NCBI RefSeq assembly: GCF_020423045.1
Contig: NZ_CP081943.1
Span: forward strand, 5,146,001 to 5,210,000
Reading direction: 5' to 3'
Length of the DNA: 64,000 bases
DNA from: Pseudomonas sp. MM213
GTDB taxonomy: Bacteria; Pseudomonadota; Gammaproteobacteria; Pseudomonadales; Pseudomonadaceae
Part shown: positions 40,066-48,608 of the stretch, one piece after another
How the letters are laid out: each line of letters starts with the position of its first letter
How positions within the stretch are numbered: position 1 is the stretch's first letter
The notes under the pieces: generated by a model
Told to the model about the DNA's origin: nothing
The model's database searches: none
Seen by the model: the letters and a program-made list of their open reading frames with translations, nothing else
Position numbers and translations under genes: made by a program

Positions 40066-41504
40066 GCCAATCCATGAGCCGTAAACAGCAATTGCTCAAG
40101 CGCCATCGGCGCCAGAAACGCATCGGCCTGCTGGTCGCGCTGGTGCTGTTGATTGCCATCGGCGTGCTGGTGGCCTGGTGGTTGCCGCTGATTCTGGCGG
40201 TCCTGGGCTGGATCGCTCACGAAGCATGGTTTGCGGACCATTTGTTTTATTCGCCCAAAGACGATTACGAATACAGCTTTCCTCCCTACACCCAGCAACC
40301 CAAGGTTCACCTGGACGGTGAACATTTGCGGCTGGATGATGGCGTCATGCTGGTGGACGACGCGACCCTGGTGCTGGCGTTACGGATCAAAAGTACCTGG
40401 CTGGGGCGCTTTCTCGACCCGATAGTGGAATTGTCGGGTGGCGACAGTCCGGACCGGCAAGTCTTTGAGCGCGGTGTGAACGGTCTGCGTTACCTCAACC
40501 TCAGCGGCCAGGCGCAGGTTCTGTCCAAAGGCGAGCTGCGTCTGCGCGGGCGTTTCTGTCGATTGCTCGGCGAACCGGTACTCTGGGCGTTCGAACATCC
40601 GGATTACAGCAATCGGCGGGTGATGGTGATCGCGCCCCACGCCGACGATGCCGAATTGGCCGCGTTCGGCTTGTACAGCAGTGCCAGCGAAAGCTGGATC
40701 GTGACGTTGACCGCCGGTGAAATCGAGGCCAAACACTACCAGCAGATGGGGCTCAAAGGCGTCGAGGCGTCCCGGTTGAAAGGATCGCTTCGCGCCTGGG
40801 ATAGTATCAGTGTGCCATTATGGGGCGGCGTACCTCAGGAGCGTTGTGTCCAGCTGGGCTACTTCTGTCTGCAGTTGCCAGCCATGCAAAACGCACCGGC
40901 CGAGGCCGTGCTGTCGCGCGAGGCGCAACTGGGCGACACCCGCTATTTTCGCCGGTTCAATCCGTTCGCCCTGGGCAGTGATGTGGATGGCGTGCCGTCA
41001 TGGAACAACCTGGTGGCCGACCTGAAAGAGCTGATCGAGCGCATTCAGCCTCAGGTCATTGTCTTGCCGCATCCGCGCTTCGACCCGCACCCGGATCATC
41101 TATGCTCGCAACAAGCGGTGATGCAGGCGCTGGGCGGTACAGCCTGGCAGCCCGAGACTTTGTTGCATTACGCCAATCACCTGCACGATAACGATCGCTG
41201 GCCAATGGGCGATGCCGGTGCGGGTGTGGCGATGCCTCCGCAGATCAGTGCTGAAGAGCCGTTGCGTCCCTGGACGCTTTGTCTGTCGGCCGAAAAGCAG
41301 TGGCACAAGGCCATGTCGTTGGGCATGATGCACGACCTTCAACCGCGACTTCCCCTCAAGCGTGTACTCCGTCGGGCGATACAACGTTGTCTGGCGGCCA
41401 GACACTGGCCGACGTTCGGCGAAAACGAGTTCTTCCGTAAAGCGGTGCGACGCCATGAATTGTTCTGGGTCCATGAGCTGTCGGGAAAGAGAGAGACCAA
41501 TTGA
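40062..41504 (+). CDS. dnpA: PIG-L family de-N-acetylase DnpA
   Basis: This is a 480-residue membrane-anchored protein. I start it at the ATG overlapping the previous stop (ATGA). One N-terminal membrane span is visible (LLVALVLLIAIGVLVAWW). The PIG-L zinc motifs are IAPHADDAELAAFG and PHPRFDPHPDHL. The enzyme is expected to remove an acetyl group from an N-acetyl sugar of the core. Its P. aeruginosa equivalent PA5002 (DnpA) influences fluoroquinolone tolerance. The next gene overlaps by four bases. Confidence 0.9.
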   Translation: MSQSMSRKQQLLKRHRRQKRIGLLVALVLLIAIGVLVAWWLPLILAVLGWIAHEAWFADHLFYSPKDDYEYSFPPYTQQPKVHLDGEHLRLDDGVMLVDDATLVLALRIKSTWLGRFLDPIVELSGGDSPDRQVFERGVNGLRYLNLSGQAQVLSKGELRLRGRFCRLLGEPVLWAFEHPDYSNRRVMVIAPHADDAELAAFGLYSSASESWIVTLTAGEIEAKHYQQMGLKGVEASRLKGSLRAWDSISVPLWGGVPQERCVQLGYFCLQLPAMQNAPAEAVLSREAQLGDTRYFRRFNPFALGSDVDGVPSWNNLVADLKELIERIQPQVIVLPHPRFDPHPDHLCSQQAVMQALGGTAWQPETLLHYANHLHDNDRWPMGDAGAGVAMPPQISAEEPLRPWTLCLSAEKQWHKAMSLGMMHDLQPRLPLKRVLRRAIQRCLAARHWPTFGENEFFRKAVRRHELFWVHELSGKRETN

Positions 41505-42457
41505 AAGTTCTGTTTCTGGTACAGAAAGAGCAGCGAGCGATCCTCGATCGGCTGTATGACGGTATTGCCGAGCAGTGCGACTGCGACAAGCGCGAATTGA
41601 CCAGTGAGGAACAGGACGACTTGCGTGGCTACTTTCGCAAGCACGTAGATGTCTCCCGCTATGACCGGATCGTGTTCTTCCTGCGCTTCAAAAAAGAAAT
41701 CAGACAGGTGAGGTTCATACAGACCCTGCCCAATCTGGTTATTCTGGAACACGATGCTTACCAGAATTACATTCCGTGCAAGTACACCGGAAAGTTCAGC
41801 GCCCATTACCGCAAGTTGCCTTGGGCGCGGGTGATCAGCTCGGGTTACATGGTCAGCCAGCGCCTGTGCGATGAAGGCTTTGACGCGCATTTCGTGCCCA
41901 AGGGCTACGATCAGGCGCTGTTGCAGAACCGTCAGCGTGAACGTGACATCGAGCTGGGTTTCGTCGGCAGCCTGAACAGTGTTGCCTATGCCGGACGCAG
42001 GGCGATGCTCGAGTCCGTGGCCGAAGTCGAAAACCTGCTGATCACGCGCACCAAGTCGGGTGAGGAATACTGCGAGACGTTGAGCCGGATCCGTTGTTTC
42101 GTGAGTGCCGATGTCGGCATGGGCGAATACATGATCAAGAATTTCGAGGCCATGGCCTGTGGTTGTGTGTTGTTTGCTTACGATCAGGGCGAAGAAGAGA
42201 ATCGCGCATTGGGCTTTGTCGATATGCACAACATTGTGCTTTATCGAACGCGCGAGGAGCTGAGGGAAAAACTTGCGGTGTTGCGTGAGTCCCCGCAACT
42301 GACCGAGTCCATTTCATTGGCCGGGCAGGCTCTGGTAGAGCAGCGTTACACCTTCCGCGCCGTTGGGCATGCGATTGTCGACGCCTTGCGCGCGCCGCTA
42401 CGCGAGCACGTTCCGCTGGGCTGGAAAGAAAAAATACGCTTAACGCTCGGGCTGTGA
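41501..42457 (+). CDS. ssg: Glycosyltransferase Ssg, cell-surface polysaccharide
   Basis: This is a 318-residue glycosyltransferase-like protein. It starts at a TTG that overlaps the dnpA stop (TTGA), with AGAGAGA upstream. LGFVGSLNSVAYAGRRAML and GMGEYMIKNFEAMACGCVLF show the donor-binding half of a GT-B fold. Position equals PA5001 (Ssg), needed for normal LPS and motility in Pseudomonas. The donor sugar is unknown. A 38-bp gap separates it from the next gene. Confidence 0.85.
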   Translation: MKVLFLVQKEQRAILDRLYDGIAEQCDCDKRELTSEEQDDLRGYFRKHVDVSRYDRIVFFLRFKKEIRQVRFIQTLPNLVILEHDAYQNYIPCKYTGKFSAHYRKLPWARVISSGYMVSQRLCDEGFDAHFVPKGYDQALLQNRQRERDIELGFVGSLNSVAYAGRRAMLESVAEVENLLITRTKSGEEYCETLSRIRCFVSADVGMGEYMIKNFEAMACGCVLFAYDQGEEENRALGFVDMHNIVLYRTREELREKLAVLRESPQLTESISLAGQALVEQRYTFRAVGHAIVDALRAPLREHVPLGWKEKIRLTLGL

Positions 42458-42495
42458 AGCCGGCGGTAAAACCACTAATGGAGCGGTGTAAATAA

Positions 42496-43263
42496 ATGCT
42501 GTTCAGCGAGACTAGCGACATTTCGGTCGTCATCACCAGTTGCGGTCGCTTCGATCTGTTGAAGCGAACCCTGGAGACGTTTGACCGGTTCAATACGGCT
42601 CCCATCCGCAGGGTATTCATTACCGAAGACTCCGGCGACAGCGCCGTCGAGGCCTGCATTCCGGAGCACTGGCGGGCGCATACCCGGTTCTTCATCAACA
42701 ATCCGCGACTGGGGCAGCTACGGTCCATCGATGCGGCCTATGCCGAGGTGCAGACCTCGTGGATTTTCCACTGCGAAGACGACTGGGACTTCTACCGCGA
42801 AGGCTTTATCGAAGAGTCCCAATGCTTGCTGGAAGAAGATCCGCAAGCCTTGCAGGTGTGGCTGCGCAGCTTCAATCATGACCTCAAGGTTCACAGTCCT
42901 TATGTGTTTTTGAACGAGCGCAAGGTTAGCCATGGCATTCCCTACTATGTATTGGGCTCGCACAAGGCCGACTGGCAGGGCTTTTCCCTGAACCCGGGGC
43001 TGCGCCGTCGCGCGGATTACCTGATTCATGCGCCGTATGCCGCGTTTTCCGGGGAGAAAGACTTGTCGCGTCTGTATGCCGAAGAAAACCGCTATGCGTT
43101 GATTCTGGAAAACGATGCGGTCCTGCACACCGGTTTCGGTGAGCATGTGGTGGTTCCTCAGGAACGCAAAAACAAGTTGCGGCGTAAACGTCTCGATCGG
43201 ATCAAGCTGGTCGTGGCCCTTATACTCGGTGTGGCAATAGGTTGGGCAGTCAATGGAATTTAG
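42496..43263 (+). CDS. GT2-like glycosyltransferase (WapR position)
   Basis: This is a 255-residue GT-A glycosyltransferase. The N-terminus SDISVVITSCGRFDLLKRTL is the nucleotide-binding part, and HCEDDWDFYREGF carries the acidic metal site. A single hydrophobic segment at the C-terminus (LVVALILGVAIGWAVNGI) probably anchors it in the inner membrane. It stands where PA5000 (WapR, a rhamnosyltransferase that makes the O-antigen acceptor core) stands in P. aeruginosa. I did not recognise WapR-specific residues, so only the position supports that name. Confidence 0.8.
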   Translation: MLFSETSDISVVITSCGRFDLLKRTLETFDRFNTAPIRRVFITEDSGDSAVEACIPEHWRAHTRFFINNPRLGQLRSIDAAYAEVQTSWIFHCEDDWDFYREGFIEESQCLLEEDPQALQVWLRSFNHDLKVHSPYVFLNERKVSHGIPYYVLGSHKADWQGFSLNPGLRRRADYLIHAPYAAFSGEKDLSRLYAEENRYALILENDAVLHTGFGEHVVVPQERKNKLRRKRLDRIKLVVALILGVAIGWAVNGI

Positions 43264-44419
43264 CGGCATGAAGCCAGGAAAAATCACCCTCACGTCGTAT
43301 TTTGGATTGGCGCTCTGCCTGTTTCTGTTGAGTTTTGTGGTGGGTTGGTCATCGAAGTGGACCAACAATCTGTTCTACGGACTGATGGTCTTGCCAGGCC
43401 TGGTGTTCCTGATCAAGGAAAAGGGCGCGGGCCTGCTCAAGCAGCCGTTGGCGTGGGGGTGGCTGGCGTTCCTTTTGTGGTTTCTGGTGCCTGCTTCGAT
43501 TGCCGGCGAACCTCAGTTCTTCAAGCACATCTTTTATGTGCTGATGTTTATCATGGTGGCCGGTGCGTTCACCGATCCGCAGTTCTTTCGTAGCCTTGCG
43601 TTTGCTCGTGCGCAGTTCTGGATCCTGACGCTGTACATTTTCATTTGCGCGATCTACAGCTGGAGCAGCGGTGAGCTCCCGTTCGGCGCCCGCCTGGCGT
43701 TACTGCCGGCACGATTGCAGAACATCATCTATGCGAGCATCTGGCTGTTCTGCTCGTTGGCATTGGTGCTGCCCATCTGGTTCAAAGAACGAAAACTGAT
43801 TGAAGCTGGCCTGGGTATCGTCCTGTCGCTGTTCGCGGTGATCTTCGTCATGCAAACGCGTACTGCATTGGTGGGGGCCGTGCTCCTCATCGGCTGCTGG
43901 TTGCTTTATGGTCTTCACCAGAAACCGCGCCTGATCGGCAGCATCATTGTGATTGGTCTGGTGGCTCTGTGGGGCTTGTACGGGGTGGTGCACAACGAGC
44001 TCTGGTTCGAATCGCTCTTGAGCCGAGGCGATTCGTCTCGCGTCGAAATCTTTAACATCATGGTCGGCGAGTGGCACCGTTGCGGCTGGACGCTGGGCTG
44101 CGGCATCGGTTTTCACACCGATCAGCTACTCGTGGGCATGACGCCGATTCAGCATCCGCACAATATTTTTGTGGCGCTGGGGCTCTACAGCGGTGCGGTG
44201 GCGCTGGTGTTGTTTGTCGCGCTGATGGTGGCTTCACTTTGGCAGGCCTGGCGTCTGCGTGATGCTTGGGGCATGTATCTGGCGTGTGCGTTGGTGATGC
44301 TGAACTTCGATGGAAGTTTGCTGATCGGCAACCCTGACGAGTTGTGGCCGCTGGTGTTGCTGCCTTCGGCGATGATTCTCTCGCGTGTATTGAAAGCGCG
44401 ACGCCAGGCACTGGCGTAA
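43253..44419 (+). CDS. waaL: O-antigen ligase WaaL
   Basis: This is a 388-residue polytopic inner-membrane protein with about ten to twelve hydrophobic segments. The family histidine lies in the late periplasmic loop (MTPIQHPHNIFVALGLYSG), followed by two more membrane spans. WaaL transfers undecaprenyl-linked O-antigen to the lipid A-core. The ATG at 43253 overlaps the previous gene by 11 bp; an ATG at 43268 is an alternative. No O-antigen biosynthesis genes are present in the window. Confidence 0.9.
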   Translation: MEFSGMKPGKITLTSYFGLALCLFLLSFVVGWSSKWTNNLFYGLMVLPGLVFLIKEKGAGLLKQPLAWGWLAFLLWFLVPASIAGEPQFFKHIFYVLMFIMVAGAFTDPQFFRSLAFARAQFWILTLYIFICAIYSWSSGELPFGARLALLPARLQNIIYASIWLFCSLALVLPIWFKERKLIEAGLGIVLSLFAVIFVMQTRTALVGAVLLIGCWLLYGLHQKPRLIGSIIVIGLVALWGLYGVVHNELWFESLLSRGDSSRVEIFNIMVGEWHRCGWTLGCGIGFHTDQLLVGMTPIQHPHNIFVALGLYSGAVALVLFVALMVASLWQAWRLRDAWGMYLACALVMLNFDGSLLIGNPDELWPLVLLPSAMILSRVLKARRQALA

Positions 44420-44461
44420 TGCCTGACCTTCGCCTCCTCCCCGGAGGCGAAGGTGTCCAGA

Positions 44462-45133
44462 TCATTTTTGCAGGGCGATGCTCAGTTCTTCCGCAGAGCA
44501 AACGCTCTGGGTCTGGCCATAATTCTGCATGAACACCTCACCGTGATCGTCGAGCAACCACTGGCGATCCTGCGGGTAACGCACCATATGCTTGAAGTTG
44601 CGCAGCCGCAGGGTCTTGCGCAGCGGACGGCGATAGACCCGCATATCGGCAATGTCGATCAAACCCAATTGATGCTCGGGCGTCAGCACGATGTTGCCCA
44701 GGTGCGCCGAGCGGAAATAGATCCCGCGCTCATGCAGGGTCGCCATGAAGGCCCCCAACTGGCCGCGCAGCGGATCAGCGTCGCCTTCGTCGTCCAGCAA
44801 CTGGCGCAGGGTCTGACCCGGTAACGGATCGTAGTGCACGGCATCGCGCTCGATACTTGCGATGCGGTAGACCTGACGAATCGACGGGCAGGGAATGTGC
44901 CGTTCACGCAATGCATCACAATTGTCGGCAAAACGTTTGGCGTACGGATACCAGGCGGCCGACGTCAACAGACGCTTGCGGCGGAACAGCTTGAGGATCG
45001 AGCCGTCCGTCAACCGCAGCACCTTGTCTCCCGAACCATCCGCTTCAAGGACTTGTGCACCCTCGCGCAGGGCGAGGTATCGGGTGTGGTCAAGCGCTTG
45101 CATCAATACTCCGGGGTCGACGCCGTGAGGCAT
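44462..45133 (-). CDS. Kinase-like protein (PA4998 type)
   Basis: This is a 223-residue kinase-fold protein of the InaA/WaaP group, the only gene of the core region on the reverse strand. SGDKVLRLTDGSILKLF carries the lysine strand. The loop ERGIYFRSAHLGNIVL replaces the usual HxD with RSAH, and LIDIADMRVY holds the metal aspartate. Catalysis is therefore doubtful or non-standard. The start lies about 85 bp from msbA, so the two genes share a divergent promoter region. PA4998 lies in the same place in P. aeruginosa. Confidence 0.82.
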   Translation of the reverse strand: MPHGVDPGVLMQALDHTRYLALREGAQVLEADGSGDKVLRLTDGSILKLFRRKRLLTSAAWYPYAKRFADNCDALRERHIPCPSIRQVYRIASIERDAVHYDPLPGQTLRQLLDDEGDADPLRGQLGAFMATLHERGIYFRSAHLGNIVLTPEHQLGLIDIADMRVYRRPLRKTLRLRNFKHMVRYPQDRQWLLDDHGEVFMQNYGQTQSVCSAEELSIALQK

Positions 45134-45218
45134 GGATAGCCGGCCATATTACCGCAGCTCAGCGACTAAAATGGCCTGTGTTACACTCGCGGGCTCTTTT
45201 CTCATACAACGGGTTCTC

Positions 45219-47018
45219 ATGACTAGCCCTGATTCGCCTGCGCCGTCGAGCTTGAAGATTTACCTGCGCCTGCTGTCGTATGTGCGCCCGTACTGGGGCC
45301 TGTTTGCCATCAGTATCATTGGCTTCGTGATTTTTGCCTCGACACAGCCGATGCTGGCCGGGATTCTCAAATACTTCGTCGACGGCTTGAGCAACCCCGA
45401 AGCGGTGCTGTTCCCGAACGTTCCCTACCTGCAAGACTTGCAGTTGCTGATGGCTGTGCCGCTGCTGATCATCCTGATCGCGGCATGGCAAGGCCTGGGG
45501 TCGTTCCTGGGCAACTATTACCTGGCCAAGGTCTCCCTCGGTCTGGTTCACGACCTGCGCGTCGAACTGTTCAACAAATTGCTGGTGTTGCCCAACCGCT
45601 ATTTCGACACCCATAACTCCGGGCACCTGATTTCGCGCATCACTTTTAACGTGACCATGGTCACCGGTGCTGCCACGGATGCCATCAAAGTGGTCATTCG
45701 CGAAGGCCTGACCGTGGTGTTCCTGTTTGGTTACCTGTTGTGGATGAACTGGCAACTGACCCTGGTGATGCTGGCGATCCTGCCGATCATCGCGGTCATG
45801 GTCAGCAGCGCGAGCAAGAAATTCCGCAAGCAAAGCAAGAAGATCCAGGTGGCGATGGGCGACGTGACACACGTGGCCTCCGAAACCATTCAGGGCTATC
45901 GAGTGGTGCGCAGCTTCGGCGGCGAAAGCTACGAAGAGCGGCGCTTTGCCGAAGCCAGTCAGGGCAACACCGACAAGCAATTGCGCATGACCAAGACCGG
46001 CGCGGTCTACACGCCGATGCTGCAGTTGGTGATCTACACCGCCATGGCAGTGCTGATGTTCCTCGTGTTGTTCCTGCGCGGTGATGCCACCGCAGGTGAC
46101 CTGGTGGCCTACATCACCGCCGCCGGCCTGTTGCCGAAACCGATTCGCCAGTTGTCGGAAGTCAGTTCGACCATCCAGAAAGGCGTCGCCGGTGCCGAAA
46201 GCATTTTCGAACAACTGGACGTCGAGCCTGAGGTCGACACCGGCACCGTCGAGCGCGATCGCGTCAGCGGTCACCTGGAAGTGCGTAACCTGAGCTTCAC
46301 CTACCCAGGTACCGACCGTGAAGTGCTGAAGAACATCAGCTTCACCGCGGCGCCGGGGCAAATGATTGCGCTGGTGGGGCGTTCCGGCAGCGGCAAGTCG
46401 ACCCTGGCCAGTCTGATTCCGCGTTTCTATCACCATGAAACCGGCGAGATCCTGCTCGATGACGTAGAAATCGAAGATTACCGTCTGCGTAATCTGCGTC
46501 GGCATGTGGCGCAAGTGACGCAGCATGTGACCCTGTTCAACGACTCCATTGCCAACAACATTGCCTACGGCGACCTTGCCGGTGCGCCGCGTGAAGACAT
46601 CGAAAAGGCCGCCACGGACGCTTATGCGATGGACTTCATCTCGCAAATGCCGCAAGGCCTGGATACTCAGGTCGGCGAAAACGGCGTGTTGCTGTCCGGT
46701 GGTCAGCGTCAGCGTCTGGCGATTGCCCGGGCCTTGTTGAAGAACGCACCGTTGCTGATTCTCGACGAGGCGACCTCGGCGCTCGATACCGAATCCGAGC
46801 GGCACATTCAGGCGGCGCTGGATCAGGTCATGAAAGGTCGCACCACGCTGGTGATCGCTCACCGCTTGTCGACCATCGAGAAGGCAGACCTGATCCTGGT
46901 CATGGACCATGGGGAAATTGTCGAGCGCGGCACCCACGCCCAGCTCCTGGCACAAAACGGCTACTACTCGCGGCTGCATGCGATGGGGCTCGATGCGCCG
47001 GCAGAAAACATCGCCTGA
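45219..47018 (+). CDS. msbA: Lipid A export ATP-binding/permease MsbA
   Basis: This is a 599-residue half-transporter that flips lipid A-core across the inner membrane. I start it at MTSPDSPAPSS; the longer frame from 45132 crosses the promoter region. Six membrane helices occupy the first ~330 residues. The ATPase half has Walker A GRSGSGKST, signature LLSGGQRQRLAIARALL and Walker B LLILDEATSALD. A strong hairpin follows the stop codon. Confidence 0.96.
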   Translation: MTSPDSPAPSSLKIYLRLLSYVRPYWGLFAISIIGFVIFASTQPMLAGILKYFVDGLSNPEAVLFPNVPYLQDLQLLMAVPLLIILIAAWQGLGSFLGNYYLAKVSLGLVHDLRVELFNKLLVLPNRYFDTHNSGHLISRITFNVTMVTGAATDAIKVVIREGLTVVFLFGYLLWMNWQLTLVMLAILPIIAVMVSSASKKFRKQSKKIQVAMGDVTHVASETIQGYRVVRSFGGESYEERRFAEASQGNTDKQLRMTKTGAVYTPMLQLVIYTAMAVLMFLVLFLRGDATAGDLVAYITAAGLLPKPIRQLSEVSSTIQKGVAGAESIFEQLDVEPEVDTGTVERDRVSGHLEVRNLSFTYPGTDREVLKNISFTAAPGQMIALVGRSGSGKSTLASLIPRFYHHETGEILLDDVEIEDYRLRNLRRHVAQVTQHVTLFNDSIANNIAYGDLAGAPREDIEKAATDAYAMDFISQMPQGLDTQVGENGVLLSGGQRQRLAIARALLKNAPLLILDEATSALDTESERHIQAALDQVMKGRTTLVIAHRLSTIEKADLILVMDHGEIVERGTHAQLLAQNGYYSRLHAMGLDAPAENIA

Positions 47019-47024
47019 CCCGAC

Positions 47025-47051
47025 GCGAGGGTGAGCCAGGCTCACCCTCGC
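47025..47051 (+). terminator. Hairpin after msbA
   Basis: GCGAGGGTGAGCC pairs with GGCTCACCCTCGC with almost no loop, seven bases after the msbA stop. There is no T-run, so it may be a weak terminator or an mRNA-stabilising hairpin. Confidence 0.6.
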
Positions 47052-47203
47052 GCTCATCGACGTGCAATGCGTCCGGTGAATTGTATCCAGACCTTTACCT
47101 TTCTTGACCAAACCTGAATAAATCTCGGCAACGCGCTTGTTAAGGTTCCTGAACGAACTTTGACTTCAATCGAGGGGGCCATCCCCTTCGCGCGGGTGCT
47201 GCA

Positions 47204-47908
47204 ATGTTGCAACGTTATCTCTGGAAGCTGTTGCCCAAGACGCAACGGCAATTCTTGCTGGGGCGCCTGTCGGTCGTGGACCGTCAGGTGGTCAATCGGT
47301 CGATGTCGGCCAACCTGTGCTTTCCCCGGCCTTTCACACAGCGTTCCTGTCTGTTCATTCACGTCCCCAAATGCGCCGGGAGCAGCGTCTGTGCGGCGCT
47401 GTTCGATGGCTGGAGCCCGGGGCACTTGCCCTTGTACTGGTACGAACAGCAATTTCCCGAGCAGTTTGCCGACAGTTTCAAGTTTGCTTTTGTTCGCGAT
47501 CCGCTGGAAAGGGCGTACTCGGCCTACGCTTTTCTGCGGGGCAACGAGCTGAGCCTGCGCGACCGACCCGCGCAAAAAATGGTCAGCCACTACCGCGATT
47601 TCGACGATTTTGTCGCACGTTGGCTGCACCCGGAAACGATCCACCGGCAGCTGCATTTCGCTGCGCAAACGGATTTTCTCACCGATTCCTTCGGGCACCT
47701 GGCGCTGGATTTCATTGGCTATCAGGAGCATCTGGAGCGCGACTTTCAGCGCGTGTGCGAGCAGGTGGGCGACGCGGTGCCGCTGCCGCACATCAACAGC
47801 TCGCAGCAGCGGCGCACGGCGCCTGCCCGTGACTTCTGCTCGGTGCGCACCCGCCGGTTGGTACGGCGGGTGTACCAGCGCGATTACGAGATGCTCGGTT
47901 ATGAATGA
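47204..47908 (+). CDS. Sulfotransferase family 2-like protein
   Basis: This is a 234-residue protein with PAPS-binding motifs. The 5'-phosphosulfate loop is [12 protein letters not shown] (residues 51-62) and the 3'-phosphate site is [13 protein letters not shown] (97-109). Such enzymes move sulfate from PAPS to a sugar hydroxyl. The mostly hydrophilic sequence suggests a cytoplasmic enzyme. It overlaps the APS kinase gene by a few bases at most and lies between msbA and hldE, which I recall as neighbours in P. aeruginosa. The acceptor is unknown, but the LPS core or another surface glycan is the natural guess. Confidence 0.85.
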   Translation: MLQRYLWKLLPKTQRQFLLGRLSVVDRQVVNRSMSANLCFPRPFTQRSCLFIHVPKCAGSSVCAALFDGWSPGHLPLYWYEQQFPEQFADSFKFAFVRDPLERAYSAYAFLRGNELSLRDRPAQKMVSHYRDFDDFVARWLHPETIHRQLHFAAQTDFLTDSFGHLALDFIGYQEHLERDFQRVCEQVGDAVPLPHINSSQQRRTAPARDFCSVRTRRLVRRVYQRDYEMLGYE

Positions 47909-48506
47909 GGCGCTGTCGATGTCAGTCCCCGGGATCAGGCCTTATGCGTTGTCGCTGTCGATCAACGACCGTGCCGCAATCAAATCGCAGCGGCCGCGCT
48001 GCCTCTGGCTGACGGGGTTGTCCGGTGCGGGCAAGTCAACGCTGGCCAATGCTCTGGAGCTGCAACTCAACGAACTCGGGCGGCATACCTTTGTGCTCGA
48101 TGGTGACAATCTGCGCGCCGGTCTGTGCCGTGACCTGGGGATGGGGGCTGAGTGTCGTCGGGAAAATATCCGGCGCATGGCCGAGGTGGCGAGGCTGATG
48201 GTCGATGCCGGCCTGATCGTGATTGTTGCGGCGATTTCGCCGTTTCGGGCCGAGCGTGAAGCGGCGCGGCGCCTGTTCGCCGAGGGCGATTTTATCGAAG
48301 TGTATGTGAGCACCTCGTTCGCGGTGTGCGCGCAGCGCGACCCAAAAGGCTTGTACCGGGCGGCCCGGCAAGGACGGATCAAGGATTTCACGGGGATCGA
48401 CAGTCCCTACGAGGCACCGTTGTGTGCCGAGTGTGAAATCGACACGCAAACGCTGGAGATGGCAGACGCTTGCCGGCGGTTATCGGGTTTATTGCTCAAT
48501 AAATGA
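47901..48506 (+). CDS. cysC: Adenylylsulfate (APS) kinase CysC
   Basis: This 201-residue enzyme phosphorylates APS to PAPS. The P-loop is GLSGAGKST (39-47). [34 protein letters not shown] and [13 protein letters not shown] follow in the family order, ending with [11 protein letters not shown]. The ATG at 47901 overlaps the sulfotransferase stop; an ATG at 47919 with GAGG in front is an alternative start. Pseudomonas usually makes PAPS with a CysNC fusion, so a stand-alone CysC coupled to a sulfotransferase points to a dedicated sulfation route. Confidence 0.93.
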   Translation: MNEALSMSVPGIRPYALSLSINDRAAIKSQRPRCLWLTGLSGAGKSTLANALELQLNELGRHTFVLDGDNLRAGLCRDLGMGAECRRENIRRMAEVARLMVDAGLIVIVAAISPFRAEREAARRLFAEGDFIEVYVSTSFAVCAQRDPKGLYRAARQGRIKDFTGIDSPYEAPLCAECEIDTQTLEMADACRRLSGLLLNK

Positions 48507-48608
48507 GCAATAAACCCTGCAGAATCATCCCGTTGCAGCCGCCACACAAGCCCACGCCAACCCTGTGTTAATATCCCGCCCCTGTTCATTCTGTATGTGG
48601 GTTGCTCC

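Noticed and set aside
45159..47111. A 650-codon open frame antisense to msbA
   Set aside because: It covers the msbA promoter and terminator, and its translation shows no domain.
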